Assembly (NCBI GenBank): GCA_964513205.1
Contig: CAZELP010000029.1
Coordinates: forward strand, 1 to 19,366
DNA from: JAGVJT01 sp964513205
GTDB taxonomy: Bacteria > Pseudomonadota > Gammaproteobacteria > Legionellales > Legionellaceae
Reading direction: 5' to 3'
DNA length: 19,366 bases
Part shown: positions 7,688-14,466 of the stretch, piece by piece
How the letters are laid out: every line of letters starts with the position of its first letter
How positions within the stretch are numbered: the stretch's first letter is position 1
Translations under genes and position numbers: made by a program
Notes under the pieces: model-generated
The model's database searches: none
What the model was told of the DNA's origin: nothing
What the model saw: only the letters and a program-made list of their open reading frames with translations

Positions 7688-10207
7688 TTATTTTCGAGGC
7701 GATTGAATCTGAGGAGCTGGTTCTTCGGGTTTGTCTGTTTTTAGGGTATTTATTGCCGCTTTATATTCTGATGATGTTTGCAAAGAGGGGGATTTAGAGC
7801 GTTCATTTTCAATGACCGATTTCATGTGTTTTAAAATGCTGTCATAATTCCAATTGGCATGTTGTCCTCTTTTTAACATGCCTAAGTCTTCTTGCTCTAG
7901 AATTTTAGTCATGATTTTTACGATATGATTCTTAGCATATTGTTTCAGCTCATCTGGAATATGATTCCAGTCGATCTCTTTCTTGAGTTTGAGTAAAGTT
8001 TCAATACCGGATTGTTTACATTCGATTTTCTCTCTCATGTGCTGCAATGCCAGCGCGTCATGATGATGTATTTTTTGTTCTTTTTGCCAGTGTTCGATGT
8101 AGTGAGTGAATTTTTTGGTTTCTCGATTGAGCGTGCTTTTCAACTGATTCGTCGCTTTTTCAAGATGTAGACGTTCTGATGTTAAGCGAATGGATGTTTC
8201 AAGGGCGCGTAATTCTGTGGCTGTTTGAGTGTGCTCGATTTTGGTGCGCATTTTTTGACATGCATCTGTTTTTGTTGGGTCCAGTGTTTCGATATTTTTC
8301 AGTAACATTTCACATTTTGTTTTGATGTCGTTTTGCACGAGATTTTCGAGATATTTTTCTGTATTTTCTTTGTTCCATCTTTTTCCGACATCTTGAATGT
8401 TTAACTGAGGTGTAAGTAAGATTTCTTTTGAAGCATTCTCAATGTATTGCAATAGGTTCTTTTTGCCGTCAATCGAGAGCGATGCGTAATCTGGGTGCTG
8501 ATCAATTTGAACAATCTGGGTAAACAAATTGACTCGCGCTTCTTTTTCAGCAACGATTTTTCTAAAGGCATCCAGTTCCAATTGGTCCAAGTTGAGATGT
8601 TCATCCTGGAAAATAAAGTGATAAAGCGCATCGACCCTACAAAAAGGTGACTCTGACCATAAAATGGATTGCATTTCATCTTCTGCATGTTTGTATTTTT
8701 TATGGAGAGAATGTCGTTCATAAGTTTCAAAAATTTTCTGTGAAATAGCATCAAAATCAGCAATATCAAGCGTATCGTTCATTTTGTTTCGAAGTGTTTG
8801 ATATGTGGAGATATTCTGAGCATCTTCTTGGATGAGTTGCTCAATTTTCTGATGACATAATTTCCTCGTGTTCATTATTTCACGTGTTTTTTTCAGCATG
8901 GTCATGACCATGTCGAGTTTGATGCGGTGAGGAGGATATGGTTCTGTTGTTCCTTGAATGATTGTTTGGAGGATACGACCTTCTAACGTTTGAAAAATAG
9001 GATCATTAAATTTAAAATAACGAGGCTCTTGAAGGGAAGACAGCTTGCATCCAGTAACAAATTGATACATGTTTTTTCCAAGTAAATAGGCATGCATTGG
9101 CGATACATCAATCGGTGTGGACGATGTTGTCATTTCTGGAGTACGCATGGGCGTGGTCGTAATGAGGTCATATCCTTCGTTCTGCCAAATATCATCCATT
9201 GTGAGCGTGTTATTTTTACTTGGAAGGTATGATTTGGTATCCGCTAAAATTAACGTCCCATCTTGGTTAATAAGCCAGTTTGAATTTTTTGCATCAGGGA
9301 AGGCGATCTCGGAGTTTGCCATTTGTGTGAAAATTTTATCCATCTGCTCAAAAACATCTACGGTCTTTTCAAGACGTTTCTCGATTGGTTTTTTGACAAA
9401 ATCGAAGGCACAAGATTCAACGTCTCCGCCCATCTGACATTCTGTTTCAAAAATATAGCCCGTAACCAATTCGTTGGATGCATCCTTGTAACACACTTGT
9501 CTTTCATTAGAGCTTTTCGGTAGATTCGGTTCCAATGAGATATTTTTTCTTAATTCTCGTTCAGTTTGTTTCGGGTTTCCTAGGCGAGACTCTATTTTAA
9601 TGACTGATTGTTTTTGGCTGTTGATGTGAGTGAGTCGAAAATTTTTGGAGTTTCCTCCACCCAAAAACTCAATGGAGTGTTGACCCATAAAGTTTCGATA
9701 GGCTTGAGCCTCTTCTGAATGATCGCTTGGAGAATACAACTGTTTTATTGCAACCATGTCTTTTTTAGAGAGAAGTGATGTAAATTGACAAAGCGCCTTA
9801 TAAGACATCCCTTCTATCAGTGATTCAAAGTTTGGAGCGTTCAAGCTCGATTCGGCAGATGGTGGATTGAGCCTTTTTTCTTCATTTTGTATCTCGGAAA
9901 AAAGCTTATCGTGAAGATTGTCTCGAAAGTCAGGTAATTCAGAAATAACATCTGCTGGTACGATGTCTTGGATGTACTGCAGCTTTTCTTTAATTGATTT
10001 CAGTTGTTGTTTTTGTTGCTCGACATCGGTTTGATGATGATAAGCTTCAATCAGAATGTTCAGCTCATCAATTTCTTTATTGGTTCTATCGAACCAAGGC
10101 AAGACAAAATCAAGCATCCTTGACGAAAAGTTTTTCTCTTCCAAACAAAGCTTCTCAACCAACTGAATAGTTGGGGGAGAACTTGCGCTGTCTCGTAGAG
10201 GCATCAT
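7688..10207 (-). CDS. Atypical eukaryotic-like protein kinase with coiled-coil C-terminus, candidate effector (839 residues)
   Basis: This is a paralogue of the 711-residue protein with the same plan. Residues 15-116 are the shared unknown N-terminal domain (QQKQQL.SIKEKLQYIQ, NLHDKLFSEI, LNPP). The kinase core spans about 179-440: LGGGNSKNF (182-190), K204 in VIKIE, hinge YIFETE (251-256), FPDAKNSNWLI with D305, K307 and N310, D323 in ADTKS, RTPEM (355-359), AYLLGKNMYQF, and R428. The C-terminal part is long helical repeat, with about 126 residues (roughly 497-622) absent from the paralogue, and ends in PEEPAPQIQSPRK. A strong SD (GGAGGGG) lies just before the ATG, and the ankyrin gene ends 27 bp upstream, so the two are likely co-transcribed. 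No export signal is visible. Fold assignment is strong by motif order; phosphotransfer to a host target is inferred. Confidence 0.75.
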   Translation of the reverse strand: MMPLRDSASSPPTIQLVEKLCLEEKNFSSRMLDFVLPWFDRTNKEIDELNILIEAYHHQTDVEQQKQQLKSIKEKLQYIQDIVPADVISELPDFRDNLHDKLFSEIQNEEKRLNPPSAESSLNAPNFESLIEGMSYKALCQFTSLLSKKDMVAIKQLYSPSDHSEEAQAYRNFMGQHSIEFLGGGNSKNFRLTHINSQKQSVIKIESRLGNPKQTERELRKNISLEPNLPKSSNERQVCYKDASNELVTGYIFETECQMGGDVESCAFDFVKKPIEKRLEKTVDVFEQMDKIFTQMANSEIAFPDAKNSNWLINQDGTLILADTKSYLPSKNNTLTMDDIWQNEGYDLITTTPMRTPEMTTSSTPIDVSPMHAYLLGKNMYQFVTGCKLSSLQEPRYFKFNDPIFQTLEGRILQTIIQGTTEPYPPHRIKLDMVMTMLKKTREIMNTRKLCHQKIEQLIQEDAQNISTYQTLRNKMNDTLDIADFDAISQKIFETYERHSLHKKYKHAEDEMQSILWSESPFCRVDALYHFIFQDEHLNLDQLELDAFRKIVAEKEARVNLFTQIVQIDQHPDYASLSIDGKKNLLQYIENASKEILLTPQLNIQDVGKRWNKENTEKYLENLVQNDIKTKCEMLLKNIETLDPTKTDACQKMRTKIEHTQTATELRALETSIRLTSERLHLEKATNQLKSTLNRETKKFTHYIEHWQKEQKIHHHDALALQHMREKIECKQSGIETLLKLKKEIDWNHIPDELKQYAKNHIVKIMTKILEQEDLGMLKRGQHANWNYDSILKHMKSVIENERSKSPSLQTSSEYKAAINTLKTDKPEEPAPQIQSPRK

Positions 10208-10234
10208 AACCCCTCCTCGAACTGATTTTTAGAT

Positions 10235-11344
10235 TTACATTTTATACATGCTGTTGTGATCTTGTTTTTGTAGCTTTTCAAGGATGTCGGGATTGATTTC
10301 TGGTGCTCGTGTTAACATCCATTGACAGAATTCGTGCTTTGTGTGGCCGTGAATGGCGTTGAAAGCGTAGACAATATCTTCTTTCTTGAGCCTGAGACCT
10401 CTTTCTATTAACGAGGCAATCATCGCTTTATTTTCAAAGGCTGAGGCAAGCATAAGTGGTGTTTCGCCTCTTTGATTGCGGACATTCAGTTCCACTCCTG
10501 CGGCTTGTGAGGCAATGACAAATGGAGTTGTAAACTCCTGCTCTGTCAGATAGCGTGCCGCCTCATGAAGCGGGTATTCTTCTGTTGTATTCGTTTTACT
10601 GCGCATCACATCTGGTATGTGCAATAATTGCATTAAAACTTCTTTTTTTGCATCACCCTGTAAAATCGCCAATTGAATAGGATATTGATGATCCGCATTT
10701 TGTTCTAAGGCACCTTCTGGTCTTTGTTGAAGCAGTTTTTCAAGCACCAATGGGAGGCCAAATCGTGCCGCCATATGAAAAACAGTTTCACCGTTTTGGT
10801 CTCGATGGGATAACAGCCCATCGACATGGGATAATTTCTCAAAAATTTCTGCCTGTACCGACTGATTTTGAGCTGAAATAGAGGGCATTAAAGCTTTCAT
10901 TGCGGGGTATTGTGCATGGGTATTTTTCACATCTAAACGTGCCCCTTTGCTCAAACACACGTCAACCGCTCCCCGACGTCCAGCGCTTGCCGCGAGATGA
11001 AGTGCCGTATTGTTTCCGTGTTTTGTGCCGCTGTCGATTTGTTCGGGCGTGAGTGTCGTCTCTTGTAGATAAACATCAAAGCCGCTCATAGCTGCGAATT
11101 GGATTGCATTGAGTTGATCCAATTTTGGATTGATCTCAAGAGGGTCGGATGTGACGATCTCACAAAAAGTCCGATACTTTGCCGCAAGATTGGCATATTG
11201 TTGATACTGTTCTTCTTGAGAACCTTGTATATCAAGGTCTTGAGAGACATGAGATCTACACCAAGATTTTAGGCTATCCAACTCTTGTTGTGTTGGGTTG
11301 TGATCAGGCAGATGAAGTGCTTTTAACATGTCTTCTGTTCTCAT
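10235..11344 (-). CDS. Ankyrin-repeat protein, candidate effector (369 residues)
   Basis: The protein carries about six ankyrin repeats, some degenerate: around 75-105 (NAIQFAAMSGFDVYL), 108-140 (NTALHLAASAGRRGAVDVCL), 182-215 (GETVFHMAARFGLPLVLEKLL), 216-249 (QYPIQLAILQGD), 255-290 (EYPLHEAARYL) and 291-325 (GETPLMLASAFENKAMIASLI). The N-terminal 70 residues and the C-terminal 45 are helical and unrecognised. It has no signal peptide, membrane segment or enzymatic domain. Ankyrin repeats bind proteins, and in Legionellales such proteins are often type IV secreted effectors; that role is inferred here. Its ATG overlaps the CDF stop codon (ATGA), so translation is probably coupled, since no strong SD is present. 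The kinase-like gene follows after 27 bp. Confidence 0.85.
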   Translation of the reverse strand: MRTEDMLKALHLPDHNPTQQELDSLKSWCRSHVSQDLDIQGSQEEQYQQYANLAAKYRTFCEIVTSDPLEINPKLDQLNAIQFAAMSGFDVYLQETTLTPEQIDSGTKHGNNTALHLAASAGRRGAVDVCLSKGARLDVKNTHAQYPAMKALMPSISAQNQSVQAEIFEKLSHVDGLLSHRDQNGETVFHMAARFGLPLVLEKLLQQRPEGALEQNADHQYPIQLAILQGDAKKEVLMQLLHIPDVMRSKTNTTEEYPLHEAARYLTEQEFTTPFVIASQAAGVELNVRNQRGETPLMLASAFENKAMIASLIERGLRLKKEDIVYAFNAIHGHTKHEFCQWMLTRAPEINPDILEKLQKQDHNSMYKM

Positions 11345-12501
11345 AAGTGTCTCGAACCATTTCCTTGTATTGATTTTAGCACATAGTTTTCATTGTGCGT
11401 GAAGATACGCAATGAAATGGGATGTTGAGTAGTTTGTAAATCAAGCTTTGCTTTTTGTTCAAAAAAGAGAGACGACTCAAAGCCTGGTGAACAAAAAAGA
11501 TCGATGATGATTTGTCCATCTAGATAATGAATCATCCATGATTCAATTTCAGGGTGATTTTTTTTCCATTCGTTGAGTAATATGGATTCGAGTGTTTGGC
11601 GATGTGGAAGATTCAGGTTGGGGCTGCTGAGCTCGTCATCTTCGGGGTCGATATGTACCGTCACATCTTTTACTTCAGGCAGCGCTTTTAGCAATTCGTG
11701 GTGAACCATTTGTGCAATAAAATGTCCTTCTGAAACAGATAAAAAAGGGGATACAAGTACATGTAAATCAACATAAATGTCCCCGCCCATACTGCGTGTG
11801 CGTAATTGATGAATTTTTTTTACGCCAGGCATTTTTTGGATGAGCGCTTCAATTTGCTGAATTTGTTTTTCATTGGCCGCAGTGTCAACTAATTCTTTAA
11901 TGCTACGCCAACCATAAGAGACGCCCATTTGAATAATTAAAATCCCGACAATAGAAGCGGCAATGGCGTCTAATGCGGAAAATCCCAATATGCTGCCTAA
12001 TATTCCAACCAATACAACAAGAGAGGATGCTGCGTCCGAACGATGATGCCATGCGTTGGCAATGAGTAGTTCAGATTTGATCGATTGGCCAATTCGACGG
12101 GTGGCATAAAAGAGAACTTCATTTGCAACGATTGATAAAAAGGCGATAGGCAATGCTGATTTTGTTGGAATTTGTTGGGTGTGATGCCATAACTCATCGA
12201 GAGAGTCCCATGCAATCAACGCTCCTGTTGCGACAAGCAACTGTGCAAGTAAAAAAGTTGCTGCCGTTTCAATGCGCTGATGACCATAAGGATGGGACGG
12301 GTCGGCATGCTGGCTGCCGTATTTAGATGCAAATAGGACAACAGTGTCAATAAATAGGTCGGAAAAAGAATGTAAACCATCTGCAATTAATGCATGAGAT
12401 TGAAATAACACTCCACCAACACATTTGATGATGCCGAGACAAGTGTTCACAAAAGCACCAATAATTGTTATTTTTTTTGCAGTATCGTAGCGTTCGCTCA
12501 T
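11341..12501 (-). CDS. Cation diffusion facilitator (CDF) metal efflux transporter with extended C-terminus (386 residues)
   Basis: CDF proteins export zinc, iron, cobalt or manganese from the cytoplasm in exchange for protons. Six membrane helices are visible. Helix 2 carries ADGLHSFSDLFID (D41, H44 and D48) and helix 5 carries WHHRSDAASS (H152/H153, D156), the usual transport site. HPYGHQRIE follows helix 2. The cytoplasmic ferredoxin-like domain (about 210-288) has KIHQLRTRSMGG, VDLHVLV and VHIDPEDDE. E. coli FieF is about 300 residues long; this protein has some 95 more, and residues about 300-386 look like a second copy of a similar alpha-beta fold. It heads the minus-strand gene row and overlaps the ankyrin gene by 4 bases. 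A candidate promoter lies about 30-60 bases upstream. Metal specificity is unknown. Confidence 0.9.
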   Translation of the reverse strand: MSERYDTAKKITIIGAFVNTCLGIIKCVGGVLFQSHALIADGLHSFSDLFIDTVVLFASKYGSQHADPSHPYGHQRIETAATFLLAQLLVATGALIAWDSLDELWHHTQQIPTKSALPIAFLSIVANEVLFYATRRIGQSIKSELLIANAWHHRSDAASSLVVLVGILGSILGFSALDAIAASIVGILIIQMGVSYGWRSIKELVDTAANEKQIQQIEALIQKMPGVKKIHQLRTRSMGGDIYVDLHVLVSPFLSVSEGHFIAQMVHHELLKALPEVKDVTVHIDPEDDELSSPNLNLPHRQTLESILLNEWKKNHPEIESWMIHYLDGQIIIDLFCSPGFESSLFFEQKAKLDLQTTQHPISLRIFTHNENYVLKSIQGNGSRHL

Positions 12502-12533
12502 CCAATAAGCCTATTCAATAAATTTTTTTGATC

Positions 12534-12561
12534 ATTTTAACACATTTTCTTGACCTCTCAA
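12534..12561 (-). promoter_or_regulatory. Candidate promoter for the CDF gene
   Basis: On the minus strand TTGAGA (12556-12561) and TAAAAT (12534-12539) are spaced 16 bp apart, 32 bases before the CDF start. It overlaps the divergent tRNA-Pro promoter. Confidence 0.5.
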
Positions 12562-12578
12562 TTGGTCTTGGGTATTAT
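12550..12578 (+). promoter_or_regulatory. Sigma70 promoter of the tRNA-Pro/Arg/His transcript
   Basis: TTGACC (12550-12555) and TATTAT (12573-12578) are separated by 17 bp and followed by a GC-rich CGCC discriminator, typical of growth-rate and stringently controlled stable-RNA promoters. Transcription would start near 12585, about 18 bases before tRNA-Pro. Confidence 0.75.
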
Positions 12579-12602
12579 CGCCATCTGTCCTTGGACGAGT
12601 AT

Positions 12603-12679
12603 CGGGGTATAGCGCAGTCTGGTAGCGCGCCTGCTTTGGGAGCAGGATGTCGGGAGTTCGAATCTCTCTACCCCGACCA
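12603..12679 (+). tRNA. tRNA-Pro (anticodon TGG)
   Basis: A full 77-base cloverleaf. The acceptor stem CGGGGTA pairs with TACCCCG, followed by A and an encoded CCA. The anticodon stem CCTGC/GCAGG holds loop TTTGGGA with TGG at 12637-12639, and the T loop is TTCGAAT. It is the first gene of the tRNA cluster. Confidence 0.97.
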
Positions 12680-12691
12680 AAATTTTGAGAT

Positions 12692-12768
12692 GCGCCCGTA
12701 GCTCATCTGGATAGAGCATCGGCCTTCTAAGCCGAGGGTAGCAGGTTCGAATCCTGCCGGGCGCGCCA
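12692..12768 (+). tRNA. tRNA-Arg (anticodon TCT)
   Basis: A full 77-base cloverleaf. The acceptor GCGCCCG pairs with CGGGCGC, followed by G and CCA. The anticodon stem TCGGC/GCCGA holds loop CTTCTAA with TCT at 12726-12728, which reads AGA/AGG codons. It lies 12 bases after tRNA-Pro and is presumably processed from the same transcript. Confidence 0.97.
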
Positions 12769-12789
12769 GCGTCAAGCAGTGATCGTTAT

Positions 12790-12866
12790 GGTGGACGTAG
12801 CTCAGTTGGTAGAGCCCCGGGTTGTGATCCCGGTTGTCGTGGGTTCGAGCCCCATCGTTCACCCCA
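12790..12866 (+). tRNA. tRNA-His (anticodon GTG)
   Basis: A 77-base cloverleaf including the extra G at position -1 (12790) that marks histidine tRNAs, paired with discriminator C. The acceptor GTGGACG pairs with CGTTCAC (one G:U). The anticodon loop TTGTGAT has GTG at 12824-12826, and CCA is encoded. Confidence 0.97.
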
Positions 12867-12914
12867 GTAATTAAGACCTGCAGTACAGTTTGGTTCAATA
12901 AATGATGGGTGATC

Positions 12915-12943
12915 TTTACAAGATTAACTTACTGTTTGATAAT
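12915..12943 (+). promoter_or_regulatory. Candidate promoter of tRNA-Leu
   Basis: TTTACA (12915-12920) and GATAAT (12938-12943) are 17 bp apart and end 12 bases before tRNA-Leu, in an otherwise empty 89-base gap after tRNA-His. This suggests that tRNA-Leu, and perhaps tig, can be transcribed independently. Confidence 0.55.
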
Positions 12944-12955
12944 TCCACTCAGTTT

Positions 12956-13040
12956 GCGAAAGTGGCGGAACTGGTAGACGCACTGGATTTAGGTTCCAGC
13001 GGGGCAACCCGTGAGAGTTCGAGTCTCTCCTTTCGTACCA
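12956..13040 (+). tRNA. tRNA-Leu (anticodon TAG)
   Basis: An 85-base class II tRNA with a long variable arm (GCGGGGCAACCCGT). The acceptor GCGAAAG pairs with CTTTCGT, with a G:U first pair, then A and CCA. The anticodon stem CTGGA/TCCAG holds loop TTTAGGT with TAG at 12990-12992. Confidence 0.96.
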
Positions 13041-13052
13041 TATCAATCATAC

Positions 13053-13081
13053 AAGCGGCTTCACAATTCGGCGAGCCGTTT
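13053..13081 (+). terminator. Weak hairpin between tRNA-Leu and tig
   Basis: CGGCT (13056-13060) pairs with AGCCG (13074-13078), extendable with G:U and A:T pairs to about 8 bp, and has a 13-base loop. Only a broken T run (TTTGAATTT) follows. It could partially terminate the tRNA transcript before tig; it is not a canonical terminator. Confidence 0.3.
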
Positions 13082-13121
13082 GAATTTAAAAATGACAATT
13101 TGTCCAGTGAGGTGACTTTAA

Positions 13122-14456
13122 ATGGCAGTTTCTGTTGAGACATTAAGTGGCTTAGAGCGTAAAATGACCATCTCTGTGCCTACCGAGAAAATAGAAGAAG
13201 AGGTCGGTCTTCGCCTCAAAAATCTAGTAGGAAAAGTAAAAATTCATGGTTTTCGCCCAGGAAAAGCACCATTCCACTTGATTAAGCAACGTTATTCAGA
13301 AAGTGTCAGAGAAGAAGTCGCGCGCGAGCTAGTTCAGTCTACTCTTTACGAGGCATTAAGGGAACACGAATTGGTTCCAGCAGGTACGCCTAATATTGTT
13401 CCTGGTGATTTGGCCGCTGGTCAAGATTTTAGCTACACTGCTTTTTTTGAAGTTTTTCCCGAAATTAATATTCAAGAACTTGAGAAAAAAGACATCGAAG
13501 TTTGGCATGCTCAAGTGACTGATGCGGATGTCGATGCTTTACTTGAGAAACTTCGTGAACAAAACAAAGTGTGGAATGAAGTTTCCAGACCAGTTGAAAT
13601 GAATGATCAACTCGTCATCGATTTTGAAGGATTTATGGATGACCAACCTATGGCCAATGCAAAAGAGCAAGGCTATGAGATGGTTGTCGGTGCCGGAAAT
13701 ATGATTGAAGGCTTTGAGAGTGGCTTGATCGGTGCCAAGCTAAACACTCCTGTTGAATTAAATCTCACATTCCCAGAGCAATATCATGAAGCCAGCCTGG
13801 CTGGAAAGCCCGCTCGTTTCAATGTGACTGTTCGGGCAATTAAAGCAGGTGAACTTCCCCCTCTAGATGAATCTTTTGCTGCATTATTCAATGTCAAAGA
13901 CGGCGGTATTGATGCTCTGAAAAAAGACATCAAGCAAAATATGGAGCGTGAGTTGGCACGTCGCGTAAGCAATTTAAATCGTGAGCGTGTTTTTGAAGCA
14001 TTGTTGGCGCAAAATGTGTTTGATGTACCCACTGCACTGGTTGATCAAGAAATTGAACACCTAAAGCATGAAATGTATCACCGAATTTTTGGTCATGAGC
14101 ATTCCGACAATGAAAAAATCCCTGATTTCCCAAGAGAACTTTTTGAAGAGCAGGCTGTTCGTCGTGTCCGTTTAGGATTATTGTTTGCTGACTACGTCAA
14201 GAAACACAAACTAGAAGTTTCTCCTGAGCGTGTTGACCAAATGATAGAAACGTTGTCTACTGCTTTTGATGACCCACAAGAGTTGCGCCAATGGTATCGC
14301 GCGAAGCGAGAGCGTATGGCAGAAATAGAATCTCTGGTCATGGAAGAAATTGCAGCTGAAAAAATGATCGAACAGTGCAATAAAGTTATGGTAGAGAAGA
14401 CGTATGATGCGGTGATGAACCCGCCTAAACAAACGGACGCTGTTGAAAAAGAATAA
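13122..14456 (+). CDS. tig: Trigger factor, ribosome-associated chaperone and prolyl isomerase
   Basis: Trigger factor binds beside the ribosome exit tunnel and shields nascent chains. The protein has 444 residues, against 432 in E. coli. The N-terminal ribosome-binding domain has the signature GFRPGKAP at 43-50. The FKBP-type isomerase domain spans about 150-245 (DQLVIDFEG, GNMIEGFE, LTFPEQYHEASLAGK). The C-terminal substrate cradle follows, with NMERELARRV, the LPRELFEEQAKRRV-like stretch FPRELFEEQAVRRV, and a final NPPKQ tail. A strong SD, GAGGTGA, lies 6 bases before the ATG, which fixes the start. It follows the tRNA cluster and precedes clpP by 10 bases, the standard gammaproteobacterial order. 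The clpP ribosome binding site overlaps its stop codon. Identification is certain. Confidence 0.98.
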   Translation: MAVSVETLSGLERKMTISVPTEKIEEEVGLRLKNLVGKVKIHGFRPGKAPFHLIKQRYSESVREEVARELVQSTLYEALREHELVPAGTPNIVPGDLAAGQDFSYTAFFEVFPEINIQELEKKDIEVWHAQVTDADVDALLEKLREQNKVWNEVSRPVEMNDQLVIDFEGFMDDQPMANAKEQGYEMVVGAGNMIEGFESGLIGAKLNTPVELNLTFPEQYHEASLAGKPARFNVTVRAIKAGELPPLDESFAALFNVKDGGIDALKKDIKQNMERELARRVSNLNRERVFEALLAQNVFDVPTALVDQEIEHLKHEMYHRIFGHEHSDNEKIPDFPRELFEEQAVRRVRLGLLFADYVKKHKLEVSPERVDQMIETLSTAFDDPQELRQWYRAKRERMAEIESLVMEEIAAEKMIEQCNKVMVEKTYDAVMNPPKQTDAVEKE

Positions 14457-14460
14457 GGAG
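14455..14460 (+). promoter_or_regulatory. Ribosome binding site that sets the clpP start
   Basis: AAGGAG overlaps the tig stop codon (TAA, 14454-14456) and lies 6 bases before the ATG at 14467. It excludes the upstream in-frame ATG at 14443, which lies inside tig and would add eight unconserved residues. Translation of tig and clpP is probably coupled. Confidence 0.8.
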
Positions 14461-14466
14461 ATTAGC

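Noticed and set aside
8401..8769. 122-residue minus-strand open frame inside the 839-residue gene
   Set aside because: Same-strand shadow frame without a ribosome binding site; the main frame is conserved with its paralogue in the flanks.
5472..10207. Interpretation of the two large genes as a duplicated or frameshifted single gene
   Set aside because: Each has its own start, a complete N-terminal domain, kinase core and tail, and they differ throughout; they are two intact paralogues.
12668..13143. Open frames over the tRNA cluster on both strands (for example peptides with GARTHDNRDHNPG or ERLELSRVAPLEPKSS)
   Set aside because: These are the well-known spurious translations of tRNA genes; the bases are fully explained by tRNA-Arg, -His and -Leu.
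14443..14466. Upstream ATG for clpP
   Set aside because: It lies within tig, before the strong AAGGAG; the extra residues are not part of ClpP.
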